Shown: positions 31,138 through 40,260 of the stretch, one piece after another | How the letters are laid out: each line of letters starts with the position of its first letter | How positions within the stretch are numbered: the stretch's first letter is position 1 | NCBI RefSeq assembly: GCF_018812025.1 | Contig: NC_063066.1 | Location: 1,796,692-1,860,691, forward strand | From: Megalobrama amblycephala | Taxonomy: Eukaryota > Chordata > Actinopteri > Cypriniformes > Xenocyprididae | Direction: 5' to 3' | Length of the DNA: 64,000 nt | Translations under genes and position numbers: made by a program | Notes under the pieces: model-generated | The model's database searches: none | Told to the model about the DNA's origin: nothing | What the model saw: only the letters and a program-made list of their open reading frames with translations

Positions 31138-34100
31138 CGGTGGGGGCTGATACGAGTCAACAGAGAAAAGGACAGACAGGGCCAGAGAGGGAGAGAGAGG
31201 AGGGGACGACAAAGCCGTCTTTCATGCGTGCTGCCCACCCGCCCCTGGCCGTCGTCCTGCAGAGTATTTTCAGATCAGCGTTTCTTCTGTTTAAATATAG
31301 CCGTTTAACCCGTTTGCCTTTCACTTTCTTTCGAGATATCAACTTTTACTTGCACGGTTCAGCGACTTATTGCTAACTCTCTTCTGTAAAATCTCTGTAC
31401 GCATCTCACTTTTCAGATAACACGGTTTGATGTTGTCACTGACCTCGAAATACCTCTGCTGTGAGTGTTTGTTGTGAAAGGGCGGCTGCCAGCGCTGGCG
31501 TCTCTCATTTATTTTTAAACCATCTTCGCCACTGTCTGTAGTCCAGCGCTGAGGAAGCTCTTTGCCTCACAATCAGGTTGGATCGGAGCGGAGATCTGCT
31601 GCTTTGATGCCTGAATTTAAATGTGAAATTCAAAGCAGTGAGATCTGAAACATTCAGCTGGTGTGGATTGCATTAATTATACTGTAGGAGGGGGAATCTC
31701 ACAAAACCTGCCAAGAATGTGTCCTAGTTACACTTCAGCACAAAATCAGGAGGAAGAAATAAGACATTGTACTTATAGCCTAGTTTTAGGTGTTTAGGGC
31801 TGTTAATATTTCACACCCAAATTCCCTTCTGTAGTGCAGTGCCATCAACACTGATGTATTAGATCCTTTTCTTGAATGCAAAAAATAAAACCTAAAAAAA
31901 ACAAATATAAAAAGTTATTTGTGTGTATAAAATAGTGTATGTATATATAATATAATATATGTATATGTGTATATATCACAATTACAAGAACAGTTTTATG
32001 AAAGGATTTTTTTTAATGTATTTTTTTGGGGAAAAAAAATTAAAAAGTACGTTTTGTTTTTGACTTTCTTTCTTTTTATTGTGCCCTCTAGTGGCCATGA
32101 TCCTCTCCTTCTCCATGCATTGTAAAAAAAAAATCCTGTAAAATCTACACCAAAGGTCTTTAACCCTGCTCCTGGGGACCTACTGTCCTGCAAAATTTAT
32201 TTCCAACCTGCTTCAGCACACCTGCCTGTGATTTTCAAGCGATCCTGAAGAGCTTGATTAGTGGGTTCAGGTGTGTTTGATTAGGGTTGGCGATAAACTC
32301 TGCAGGACAGTAGGTCCCCAGGAGCAGGGTTGAAGACCTCTGGTCTACATGGTCAAAAGTTTGGAAACTTTAAGGTTTTTTTTTTTTTATATATATATCT
32401 ATATAAATATAAATATAAATATAAATGTATATATATCTATATATCTTTTTGAAAAGTCTCTTCTGCTCACCAAAGCAGCATTTATTTGATCAAAACTACA
32501 GGAAAAATAGTGAAATATTATTACAGTGTAAATCAGCTGTTTTCTGTGTGAATATACAGTAAAATGTAATTTATTCCTGTGATCAAAGCTGAATTTTCAG
32601 CATCATTACTCCAGTCTTCAGTGTCACATGATCCTTCAGAAATCATTTATTTATTTTAATATTTATTTAAATGTATTTTAATATTTTAGTGTTTATTTAT
32701 TTTAATATTTATTATTTGTATTTTAATATTTTATTATTTAAATATTTATTTTAACATTTTAATTAGAAATAAATTATTTGAAAATGGATTTAAAAAATAA
32801 ATTAAATTAAACATTTTGTAGATGGCAACTTCTTGATTCTGTAATTATTACAGTATTTTTCTCAAATTAAGAAATTGTTTGAAAAAATATTAATAGAAAG
32901 GAAGTAAACACTTAATGTTTTTGAAAAATCTCTTCTGCTCACCAAAGCTGCTTTTGATCAAAACTACAGTAAAAATTCTGAAGGGAATTTTTGGGAACCC
33001 CATTACACTTTACTAATATATATATATATATATATAATTATTATTATTATGCAATTTACTGTTTTAAATTGTAATAGTATTTCAGAACTTTTACTGTAGT
33101 TTTGATCAAATAAATGCAGCCTTGGTGAAAGAAGAGACAAAAAACACAAAAAAAAACTTAATGTTTCCAAACTTTTTTTTTTTTTTTTTTTTGCATTTTG
33201 CATTTTGCTTTTTTGAGATAGGATATTATAGAGAACTGACAGGAAGTGAAGTATGTGTGTGAGAGAGGGACGAGATCAAGAAAGGTGCCCAAGCCGGGAC
33301 TCAAACTCGGGTCGCCCATAGCGCAACAACACGCTACATATCAGCTCCGACATGAACACCTTAGTTTACTCTAGAAATGGGATGTGGTCACATCCATCCC
33401 TGCTAACCTCCAAATATAGTTTGAGTGATCATGTGGTTTGGACCCAATCTGTATTTATCTGTGTCCACTTGAGTTCGGATCATACGAGTCGGATGTTTAA
33501 CAGGCGTGACTTGAGCTTCCTGTCTCTCTCGGTCAACAACCTAGTGGAAACTCCTTATCCATTACCAGGGAGCTTGAAGAAATAAATATATCTACAAGAA
33601 GACCTTTAGTAAGACATATATCCATATAAATGAAAGTAGGTGTACAGTGGGATACAAAAACAAACTCTTGTTCTCCACAGATTGAAGCTTCTGTAGTTTG
33701 TAGTGCTGAATAAGAGTCCTCTCTTGCTCTCTCTCTGCAGGATTCGGGGTCATACCCCTCCACCGCTCACGTTCCTGGCCCCGGAAACACCATGACGCCG
33801 CAGCCCAGCAGCAACAGCATCCCGGCTAACCATAGTAACACTGCCTACATAAAGCAGCAGCAGCAGATGCAGTTGATGAGCCAGCAGCAGAAGCAGTTCC
33901 TCCAGAGGCAGATGATGGCCGAGCAGGTGCCGTTGCTATTTATTGCTTTGATACAATGCCAGCAATAGAAACCGTTGTTGTGTAGTGATAATCATAACTA
34001 ATTCTATAACTGCTTCCAAAGTGTCTCATTCACAGATCCGCCTCTAGGGGGCAGCAGCCTCACAGGAGTCTGTGGCTCCACTTCATCACATTGTTGAAGT

Positions 34101-37100
34101 AACTGAAGTGTGTTTGTCTCAGGAGAAGCAGCGGCAGCAGCAGGAACAGCAGCTGCAGAGGCATCTGACCCGTCCACCACCTCAGTACCAGGACCAACAG
34201 AACCCGCAGGCCCAGCAGAACCCATTCCAGCAGCAGCAGGTGCCGCAGTTCGCCGGTGTGCCACCCTGCCTGGCCCAGCAGCACCCCTCAGGCTTCCCCG
34301 AACACACCATCTCCGGTATTCCCCTTCCTCTTCCTGATCATCAACCTGTGACATGTTAGATCAACAGAATGCATCAGGACACTAGACATCTGTTCCAGAC
34401 CACCTCCAAATATAGTCTGAGTGGTTTGGAACACGAGACCTCTGTTTTTCTACTCGCGAGAAAAGTTCAGTATGACACGAGCTTCCTGTCTCTGTAGGTC
34501 AACACAAGCAGCCTTTTGTTAGTAGTCAACAAACAAGCCCACCTGATTTGCAAGCGTGTTTATTGATAGACTCATTTGAATGGCAGAAACACAGTATGGT
34601 TAGTGTGTGGTGAGGCGGTGCTGGCGTTACACTGAACTTTTCATTTATCTGCGAATCTGTGTTTGATTACAGGCGGTCCTTTTCCTGCAAAGTAAGCTTG
34701 TAAAATAGATATGAGTTTGGAAAGCAGCCGAGCCTACGATAAGAGACTCGCCTCATCTGAAGGGTTGAGTGTAGAAGGTTGTTGTTTATGAAACTGATCA
34801 ACAGGAACAGGATGTCCCACCTTTAAATGGTGCTTGATAGTCAAGTCAAGCCTTTCCGTTGCCTGAGGGCAACACTGTGCTGTAAAGGATATTATAACTG
34901 GATCTTCAGGTGAAGCATCAGACTAACGTTATGCAGGTCTTCTGCAATCTGTTATTCCTAGGGGTGTGACGAGATCTCATGCCACGAGTCCGTTCACTGA
35001 TCACACGATGAGACTGTGGCGGAGGATTCGTTACACAGCAAAGCCTGACAAATGTCTGATCTTGTAGAATTCGCTCTCATCATCGCCGCTCCCTATTCAC
35101 AGATTATGTGAGATTACGAAAGCGAAAGTAAAACGCGAGCGCGCAGTATCAGTATCCCACGTTTTGGAAGCGGCTCCCTGTTGCATGCAAATATCTCCCA
35201 ATATGAAAGCTATCTTAGGCTGGGCTGTGTTGTTGTAACCTTGTTGTAACTCTTTATCATGCTTAAAGAAGAAAATTGGTCTCTATTTGCACTTTGTATA
35301 TTATGATTATGGTTGCACTTATTACATGCAGAGAAAACTTGTTCATTTTTAATTATACTGTTTTTTTTTTTATGATCAATTTGTGGAAAGGATGTCAAAA
35401 GGTGTAGAAGCTCATAAATCGTGTATAGTTTTAAGGTCTGAAGAGACTCATATGCAAGAGAGAAGTCAGTTATGTTTGTCAAAACCTTTTACAGTGCTTG
35501 TCTTTTACTGCATATTAGGGCTGGGTAAAACAAATAGCGATTTCTCGATTTTAATCGATTCTCATTTTTACGAAACGACATTGATTCTTAAATCCCAAGA
35601 ATCGATTAGTCTAGTCTGTTTTCAGTTGATGAATGAGCAGAATATGTAGCGCCTCCCATCCAATAAATCGCAATAATCTTTGTGCTTTTACTTTTGATAT
35701 GAAGCAAAGTCTCAGATTTCAAATGACGTCCATCTTATTATGAGATTCAAAAAATAAATACCGTTTTGGCGCTGTTTAATGTGGCGTGACAGATCGCTTT
35801 AGCGCCTCAGTTAAAGAGAAGCATGTGATCATCCTCTCCTCCGCTTTAATACCAGTTACAGCGAAATAAACATGCATGAACATCTGAAGGTATGTTAAAA
35901 TATACAGTACAACTTACTGAAATCCGTATCATGTCTCGTGTAATCGCTCAATCAGTGCTTCAACCTCGGAAAGACTCAATAAAACAGCTTCAATGTCACG
36001 TGACGTCACATTTACCTCAGAAAAACATATTCAGTGACCATAAACTCATTAGTCAGCTAGAAAAGTGCTCTAGAAAGATAAATATAGCTATGCACCGTTA
36101 CATATTCATTAATATTCTTCAATATTCAATGCATATTTGAATAAATCATTTATGAGCCGTGATTTAAATGTTTATATTTCAAAAAATGAATTGGAATAGA
36201 AATATGATTATGTAATTCTAAGCTTTATTTATAATAAAAACATCACTGAGTGTAATTTAAGTGTTTGTATATAAATAAGTTAATTTAACCTTCAATATTA
36301 TTATAGTAGTACCAGCTGACTCTCATGTGTAGTTTACAGCATTAGTTGAGAGATTTTCCTCTAGAAAATTTGCCATGTACTGCTACTGAAATACTACATC
36401 CAAAATAATCAACATCGAATCAAATCGTAATCGAAAGCATGTGAATAGTAATCGAATTGTGAAAATTGTCAATACCCATCCCTACTGCATATGATAATTC
36501 ATACTCAAAGTAGAACTGAAATGACATTCATTACTAGATGATTAGTTAAAACATTTTAAATGCACCTGAAGACTCTTTTTCTAGTCATGTATTTTGTCAC
36601 TGAGGATTTCTTAAATACTAATTATTCTTCTTAAACCCACTTCCTCTGCCTACACTTGAGAGCCACGCCCACATCTCAACATCCAATCAACAACTGACAC
36701 AAGACCCATCCTACGTATTGTCTTTTTCAATAATCCGTTACGCTCGGATGTATGGCACTATCAGGAAGAACAGATCTGTGGCTACTTCAGTACTTAGTCA
36801 CAGTTCACCCAAAAATTAAATTTCTGTCAGTAATTACTCATCCTCATGTCATTCCAAACCCGTAAGACTTAAGTTTGTCTTCAGAACACAAATTAAGATA
36901 TCTAAGAGCTTTTTGATCCTCTATAGCAGGGGTGTCCAATCCTGCTCCTCGAGGGCCACTGTTGTGCAGAGTTCAGCTCCAACCCCAATTAAACACAGCT
37001 GAACCAGCTAATCAAGGTTTGTTTTTAAGCATACAGGAAACTTCCAGGCTGGTGTGTTGTGGAAAGTTGGAGCTAAACTCTGCAGGACAGTGACCGAGTT

Positions 37101-38589
37101 TGGACACCCCTGCTCTATAGACAGTCTACGCCAGTGGAGTCCCGGAGGCCCCCAACACTGCACATTTTGCATCTCTCCTTTATCTGACACACCCATTTCA
37201 GGTCTTGGTGTCTCTACTAATGAGCTGATGATCTGAATCAGGTGTTTGATTAGGGAGACATGGAAAACATTCAGTTTTGGAGAGGCTCCAGGACTGTGGT
37301 TGGGAACCCCTGGCCTACGCAATTGACACTTCTTTATTTCCCAGAAAATTTGTTCTAAACTGCTCAATTCATATGGATTAATTTTACAGTCTCTTTATGA
37401 ACTTGTCAAATGGAGGGACAGAAATCTCTCAGATTTCATCTTTATTTTCATTCCGAAGACAAACAAAAGTCTTACAGGTTTGGAACGACATGATGATCTT
37501 TAACTTTGAAAATTAAACGGATTAAATATTGCTTTCTTGTTCTAACTGTGATTGTGGTTTACTGTTTTAGGTGCATCTCAACCAATAGGAAATGTCAACT
37601 CTCTCAGTGGCGCCGCCCCCGGAACGCAGCGGATGTTCCCTCAGACGCAAGGCATGATGGGAATGGGGGTGGGCCAGAATGCTGGCCCAACCACTGGTCC
37701 CTCTCCGGCTGCCAGTCAAGCAGACATGAGCCTTCCATCCTGTGCAGGCGGTCTCGACGTGCAGCAAGTCCTCTACGCCAACATGCCCATGCATCCCTCC
37801 CATCCCAACCAGCAGAGACCACAAATGTCCGCCATGTCTGCCGCTTACCGACAGAACGTTCTGGCGGCCCAGCAACAAGCACACTTGAAAAACCAGCCCA
37901 ATGCTGCCATGATAAAGCAGCAGCAGCTGGCCCGTCTACCCAACAGCATACCCAATGCCATGGCTAATAGCATGGGCTCTGCTATGCCAACCAGTATCCA
38001 GGGTGCCTTGCCCACACAAGCCCAGTCCTGGCAGCAGCAGCCGCCCCAGCAGCATCCAGGTCTCCAGCCCGGCTCTGCTAACGGAGGCATGCCAGCAGGT
38101 TTCCCCAACTCCGGCTTCCACATGCAGTCAAGATTGTCCAAACTTCCCAGCAACACCCCGTTTCCTCAGGGTGCCATGGGAAATAGTGCGGCAGGTCGAA
38201 CCTTGGCAGGCATGAACCCTGGACAGATGATGCCTAACATGAACCAACAACGGACAAATATGCCCCAACAACTGCCCGCTCCCGGCCAGCAGACGGCCCA
38301 GCAGGGGCAGCCGCAAGTGCCGCCTCAAACCCAACAGGTTCTGCCCGATTTGGGGCCCTTCAGCCAGCCACAGGCCGGACCCAACCGCACCGCTGGACTT
38401 CAGTGCAATCAGACTTATCAGCTCAACAGGACAGCCAATCAGCAGCTCCAGTTTAGCTACAACGCCCAGTCGGGAAGCAGCTTGTCTGGATTTCCTGCCG
38501 AGACTGACCTGGTGGACACTCTGTTGAAGAATCAATCGACTCAAGAGTGGATGGACGATATAGACGAGCTGTTGGCCAGTCACCAATGA
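14847..38589 (+). CDS. maml1: Mastermind-like 1, complete coding region (5 exons)
   Basis: MAML1 is a nuclear Notch co-activator: its N-terminal helix binds the Notch intracellular domain on CSL and its middle recruits p300. Exons: 14847-15176, 25020-26372, 33741-33926, 34123-34315 and 37571-38589. They join in phase to 1026 codons plus stop, close to human MAML1 (1016). Visible features are the basic N-terminus (VMERLRRRIELFRRHH), two SUMO-type sites matching human ones (MKQEP at Lys215, VKTEFSP at Lys298), the acidic p300-binding segment (LFPDLNLDDQDWSEIMEEF), poly-Gln tracts, HLTRPPPQYQD, and the conserved C-terminus (DLVDTLLKNQSTQEWMDDID). A second ATG follows the first directly, so the start may be residue 1 or 2. 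Human MAML1 numbering is from memory. Confidence 0.96.
15545..16775. repeat. Tandemly duplicated hAT-like element (TATCGGCC type)
   Basis: Copy 1 (about 15545-16160) and copy 2 (about 16165-16775) share the order: TTGAATGTTATCGTTATCGG, ATTATAATGAGAACATTATA, GGCCAATATATCGGTTATCG, TGCRTCCCTA, then cagttttaNgRcattaatg, aacatttcacaaaaa and ttgtgtatcgacac. The offset is about 610 bases. The terminal GGGATGCACGATATATCGG and its inverse at 15910-15938 mark the original element. Confidence 0.8.
16776..18002. other. maml1 intron 1 segment, no gene seen
   Basis: Starts with a diverged element rich in ATATCG/TATCGG (16760-16860), then moderately CpG-bearing DNA. I see no credible exon, RNA gene or terminal repeat pair. 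Confidence 0.3.
18003..18453. repeat. Probable hAT-like element (GATTCGTGATGCATC type)
   Basis: The left part has GCAATTCGTGGATCGATTC and GAATGCATCATGATTC; the right part has GAATCAATCCAGAATC, GATTCGTGATGCATC and the end ccagcccta. These are inverted relatives of each other. No coding frame. Confidence 0.4.
18612..18705. repeat. Short GGGTTTGTCCATAT foldback
   Basis: GGTTGATTCAACCCA, then ATATGGACAAACCCAACCAT and its inverse complement-like CAGTTGGGTTTGTCCATAT, separated by about 30 bases. Confidence 0.6.
18772..19790. repeat. Tandem duplication of about 500 bases
   Basis: Copy 1 (18772-19245) and copy 2 (19273-19790) share gaacctacttacaatatatg, gagcatgtatgattcctcaa, acgacaacgttgtc, aggccagtagatggcgatgt, aaagaaacactacgcaccta and accccttaaactgaagtaga in the same order. 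The internal segment with agatggcgatgtcac also occurs as an inverted pair at 39940-40145, so it belongs to a dispersed repeat. Confidence 0.8.
19791..21880. other. maml1 intron 1 segment; AP-1-like sites, no gene
   Basis: Mostly AT-rich and without exons. At 20100-20180 the sequence is richer in GC and has two AP-1-type sites (ATGACTCAG at about 20107 and CTGACTCACT at about 20156) followed by ATTGTTC. Function is untested. Confidence 0.3.
21885..22475. promoter_or_regulatory. GC-rich non-repetitive island in maml1 intron 1
   Basis: Between repeat-rich flanks this stretch lacks terminal repeats and tandem structure and is rich in GC and CpG (aaagccgccgctcccctccc, cctccgcgggccgagcg). It contains a homeodomain-type core gtaattaga at about 22101. 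The several overlapping open frames on both strands have no recognisable protein. It could be an intronic enhancer or an unannotated non-coding exon; this is inference. Confidence 0.35.
22905..23247. mobile_element. hAT-type foldback with perfect 8-bp target duplication
   Basis: It starts TAGGGCTGCACGATTA and ends TAATCGTGCAGCCCTA. Arms of roughly 150 bases are nearly perfect inverse complements around a short centre near 23070. It is flanked by AGTTAAAG at 22897-22904 and AGTTAAAG at 23248-23255, the 8-bp duplication expected of hAT transposition. There is no transposase, so it is non-autonomous. The intact arms suggest a recent insertion. Confidence 0.9.
23602..24353. mobile_element. TTAA-flanked foldback (GGGTTAGTTCACCC type), copy 1
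   Basis: Starts TTAAAGGGTTAGTTCACCC and ends ATCCCTTTAA. Arms carry gtaagaccttcgttcatctt / gaagatgaacaaaggt, tttcaaggtccagaaagg and cagtcatgtgactgcagtgg with their inverses. The centre includes ATTGGCC pairs. TTAA at both ends suggests a piggyBac- or Kolobok-like non-autonomous element; that class is inference. At least five relatives occur in the window. Confidence 0.8.
24708..24890. repeat. Short inverted-repeat element with telomere-like core
   Basis: It starts GGTAGCACTTTATTTTACAG and ends CTGTAAAATAAAGTGCATCC. The core reads cctaaccctaacccctaacc. It lies 130 bases before maml1 exon 2. Confidence 0.7.
25020..26372 (+). CDS. maml1: maml1 exon 2: p300-binding and Gln/Pro-rich region
   Basis: Acceptor ctgtgcag, donor CCG/gtaaga, 451 codons, phase 0 at both ends. 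It begins LQETVKRKLENAGSP (human LHDTVKRNLDSATSP). It holds both SUMO-type lysines and the acidic DLNLDDQDW...EELFSDSF-like block, then a long Pro/Gln/Ser region ending FRPTHLQHAP. The open frame reads on past the donor to 26489, but that part is intron. Confidence 0.95.
26835..27110. mobile_element. TTAA foldback, single arm (copy 2)
   Basis: TTAAAGGGTTAGTTCACCC with the same arm order as the 23602 copy (gtaagaccttcgttcatctt, aaggtccagaaaggtactaa, cagtcatgtgactgcagtgg), then it stops after caaaacaaaaataacaac. The second arm is missing. Confidence 0.75.
27230..28158. mobile_element. hAT-like element with CAGTGCTTCCCACA ends
   Basis: Left end CAGTGCTTCCCACACATTG, right end TGTGGGAAGCACTG, inverse complements over 14 bases. 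Second inner motif CCGCCCAAGTATATTT / CCGCAAGTATATTTC is shared. Interior is AT-rich with no transposase frame. I could not find a matching 8-bp flank pair. Confidence 0.65.
28159..29720. other. maml1 intron 2 segment, no gene seen
   Basis: No exon, RNA gene or clear inverted-repeat pair is recognised. Short open frames here have no recognisable protein. Confidence 0.3.
29735..29900 (+). repeat. Dispersed repeat (GGGCGGGGCTTGATTTTG type), copy 1
   Basis: It contains tagggcggggcttgattttg, ggaattgattggatggttgt and gacaggttgccccgccctca. The inverse complement of nearly the whole stretch occurs at 57065-57215. Open frames on it are not genes. Confidence 0.75.
29909..30797. mobile_element. hAT-like element with expanded TTTA-rich centre
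   Basis: The left end TAGTGGTCGACCGATAT pairs with the right end ATATCGGTCGCCACTA. After a T-run (29931-29959), the centre from about 29995 to 30590 is an irregular array of ATTTAAATATTTATTTTA-like words. No clean target duplication was found. Confidence 0.65.
30798..32150. other. maml1 intron 2 segment with (CA)n, no gene seen
   Basis: It holds a (CA)n tract at 31063-31136 preceded by a short CT run. The surrounding 30960-31270 is GC-richer and open in several frames, but no known protein or splice pattern is visible. Confidence 0.3.
31063..31136 (+). repeat. (CA)37 microsatellite
   Basis: Pure CA tract of 74 bases following a CT-rich run. Confidence 0.97.
32151..32342. mobile_element. hAT-type foldback (ACCCTGCTCCTGGGGACC ends)
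   Basis: Starts CAAAGGTCTTTAACCCTGCT and ends AGCAGGGTTGAAGACCTCTG. Flanks are ATCTACAC (left) and GTCTACAT (right), a 6-of-8 match that fits a decayed 8-bp target duplication. Non-coding. Confidence 0.75.
32455..33140. repeat. Fragments of the ATCATGTGACACTGAAG element and AT-rich DNA
   Basis: 32455-32640 carries caaagcagcatttatttgat, ttattcctgtgatcaaagct and the inverse of the gtgacactgaagactggagt motif. 32640-32800 is a TTTAATATTTATT-rich stretch. 33050-33135 carries the element end in the other direction. A short (TA)n lies at 33016-33036. Confidence 0.6.
33173..33352 (-). mobile_element. tRNA-derived SINE
   Basis: Read on the minus strand, it has a tRNA-like head with a B-box-like GAGTTTGAGTCCC (complement of 33297-33309) and an A-box-like TAGCGTGTTG just upstream. 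A body with CACTTCCTGTCAGTTCTC follows, and it ends in a 20-base A run (T-run 33173-33192 on the plus strand). This is the layout of a retroposed tRNA SINE. The named family is not determined. From 33353 to 33740 nothing else is recognised. Confidence 0.75.
33741..33926 (+). CDS. maml1: maml1 exon 3: Gln-rich linker
   Basis: It follows ctctctgcag and ends GAGCAG/gtgccg; 62 codons, phase 0. It encodes DSGSYPSTAHVPG... then KQQQQMQLMSQQQKQFLQRQ, matching the human Gln-rich LQQQQFLQRQQHLLAEQ segment. It is too short and too far from its neighbours to stand out as an open frame. Confidence 0.9.
34123..34315 (+). CDS. maml1: maml1 exon 4: HLTRPPPQYQD segment
   Basis: Acceptor ttgtctcag, donor TCCG/gtattc in phase 1; the split glycine is completed by exon 5. 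It encodes EKQRQQQEQQLQRHLTRPPP and then QYQDQQNPQAQQNPF. HLTRPPPQYQD is identical in human MAML1. Intron 3 before it is only 196 bases. Confidence 0.92.
34316..35516. other. maml1 intron 4, left part, no gene seen
   Basis: No exon or RNA gene is recognisable. Around 34970-35150 is CpG-bearing DNA with gggtgtgacgagatctcatg, probably another old transposon fragment. Confidence 0.3.
35517..36485. repeat. Probable hAT-like element (AGGGCTGGGTA ... ATACCCATCCCTA)
   Basis: Left end tagggctgggtaaaacaaat with ATTTTAATCGATTCTC; right end GAATCAAATCGTAATCG and caatacccatccctac. The ends are loosely inverse, with repeated ATCGATT motifs on both sides. Interior contains no credible coding frame. Confidence 0.5.
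36927..37112. mobile_element. hAT-type element with perfect 8-bp target duplication
   Basis: Starts CAGGGGTGTCCAATCCTG and ends TTTGGACACCCCTG. It is flanked by CTCTATAG at 36919-36926 and CTCTATAG at 37113-37120. At 186 bases it is non-autonomous. Inner motifs such as AACCAGCTAATCAAGG are typical of a very common cyprinid repeat. Confidence 0.92.
37132..37312. mobile_element. Second hAT-type element, 8-bp duplication with one mismatch
   Basis: Starts CAGTGGAGTCCCGGAGG and ends TTGGGAACCCCTG. Flanks are GTCTACGC (37124-37131) and GCCTACGC (37313-37320). Only 19 bases separate it from the preceding element, and the two flank copies of the target sites are interleaved. Confidence 0.85.
37571..38589 (+). 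CDS. maml1: maml1 exon 5: C-terminal region with stop
   Basis: Begins after actgttttag in phase 1 and ends TGA at 38587-38589. Encodes a Met/Gln/Pro-rich region (TQGMMGMGVG, NAAMIKQQQLARLPN) and the conserved acidic C-terminus, ending DDIDELLASHQ against human SDLDDLLGSQ. Antisense open frames here are shadows. Confidence 0.95.
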
Positions 38590-39190
38590 GTGATAACGTA
38601 GCCAATGCTGGTGCCTTCGGTAGAAAACATGAACGTCCGGTTTTGGATGTTACTGCTCGTATCACGGTCAGATCTGCTGTGTTCTCTATTGAATATGTAT
38701 ATGGTGTATATAATAGAAGTCGAGTAGAGCACAGAGCCTGCGTCACTGAAGTATTCTCTGGACTGGAAGTTTCAAAGAGGGAAACGCTCTACTACTGAAC
38801 CTGTGGCTCAGTAAAACCACTGAATTTGAATGAGTGTGCGCTCAGGCACACGTTCAGCCATTCATACGGTTGTGTTGCCTATGTGTAGGCAAGAGGAGGG
38901 TCTCTTCAATGTCAGGAATGTCTTGACACGCTTCCACAGGCCTTAAGTTTGCACTCTTGAAGATGCACAATATGTGATTTAGAGTAAAAGAGTCGAAAGC
39001 AATAGTTCACCCAAAAAGTCATTTGCTTGCCCTCAATGTCGGTCCAAAGCCATATGACTGCTATTACTTGGCCGGTCATGCTCCTGTAGGGCCACCTTCC
39101 AAGATGGAAAACATGTTCATTATTCATTAATTATTACTTCATTAATTAAACTGCTTTGGTGAAGAGCAGCTAATTTGTCTTGACCATCTC

Positions 39191-39790
39191 CTAACCCAAA
39201 AATGAAATTTCTGTCATTACTCACCCTCATATCGTTACAACCCCATAAGACCTTCGATCATCTTTGGAACACAAATTAAGATCCACGTGACTGCAGTGGT
39301 TCAACCTTAATGTTATGTAGCAATGAGAATACTTTTTGTGCACAAAAACAAAAAAATAACGACTTTAATTCAACAAATTCATCTCTCCTGTCAGACTCGT
39401 ACACAGTGCAGCACTTCCGTGTTTGTCCGAATGCCGGCTCATTATTGGCCGGCTCCTGCGAACAGGCATTGGCCAATACAGAGCCGGCGTTCAAACGTTG
39501 CAACGAAAATGGCGTAAGAGAATGATGAATTTGTGCACACAAACAAAACAAAAATAACTTTATTCAACTAAGTATTCTGTTCGCTTCATAACATTGTCAC
39601 GTTCACTATATTAACTATTTTGCTTTCTGGAACTCGAATGTGGTAATTTTGTTGCTTTCTATTGAGGATAAAAAACCTCGGATTTCATCAATGATATCTT
39701 AATTTGTTCTGAAGATGAACGAAGCTGTGGAATGACATGAGTGTGAGTAATTAATGACAAATTTCATTTTTGGGTGAACTAACCCTTTAA
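39191..39790. mobile_element. TTAA-type foldback, copy 4
   Basis: Left arm taacccaaaaatgaaatttc, right arm aaatttcatttttgggtgaactaaccctttaa split as usual in the family. The centre has paired gccggctc/gagccggc motifs near 39428 and 39481. The 5' terminal TTAAAGGG is lost. Confidence 0.75.
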
Positions 39791-39839
39791 GGGACATTTA
39801 CCCGACACAATTTCAAACTAAAAATTACATTTGGGGGCC

Positions 39840-40260
39840 TGAAATCGCGAAGTTTTCGATATCATCTGCGTGTAAACTACAAAAAAGCGAGTTTGTCAAA
39901 ACAGTGACGTCATGCACGTGTGTTACATGTTCAGTCTACAGGTGCGTAGCGTTTCAGTACAAAGTGACATCGCCATCTACTGGCCTGGCAGCAGAATACA
40001 GCGTTTTTCGCATACAGACAACAACTTTGTCAAAAATGATTAAAAGAGACTTCCGTTTGAACGGGGATCGTTTTGATAACATTGTCGTCTGTACGTGGAA
40101 AAACGCTGTATTCTGCTGCCAGGCCAGTAGATGGCGATGTCACTTTGTACAGAAACAATACGCACTGATCATTCGTCGCACCGTCTCCTTTTTATGTTCC
40201 GCTGAAAGCGGAAGTCATATGAAGAGTTTGGAAAGACATTAGGGAATAAATTTTAATTTA
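39840..40260. repeat. Inverted pair of AGATGGCGATGTCAC repeat
   Basis: GTGACATCGCCATCTACTGG at 39965 pairs with CCAGTAGATGGCGATGTCAC at 40123, with CAGAATACAGCG and CGCTGTATTCTG inside them. Related to the repeated unit at 18772-19790. No gene. Confidence 0.75.

Larger units (their letters stand above)
36801..37503. mobile_element. TTAA-type foldback (copy 3), split by two hAT elements
   Basis: The left arm (ttcacccaaaaattaaattt, cccgtaagacttaagtttgt) and the right arm (caaaagtcttacaggtttgg) pair. The centre is interrupted by two independent small elements at 36927-37112 and 37132-37312. It lies just before maml1 exon 5. Confidence 0.7.

Noticed and set aside
30943..31376. Overlapping frames with poly-Thr-His from the (CA)n tract
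   Set aside because: Length comes from the microsatellite. No homology is recognised and no splice sites fit.
33297..33340. A functional tRNA gene on the minus strand
   Set aside because: A- and B-box-like words are present, but no full cloverleaf is visible and it is joined to a SINE body and A-tail.
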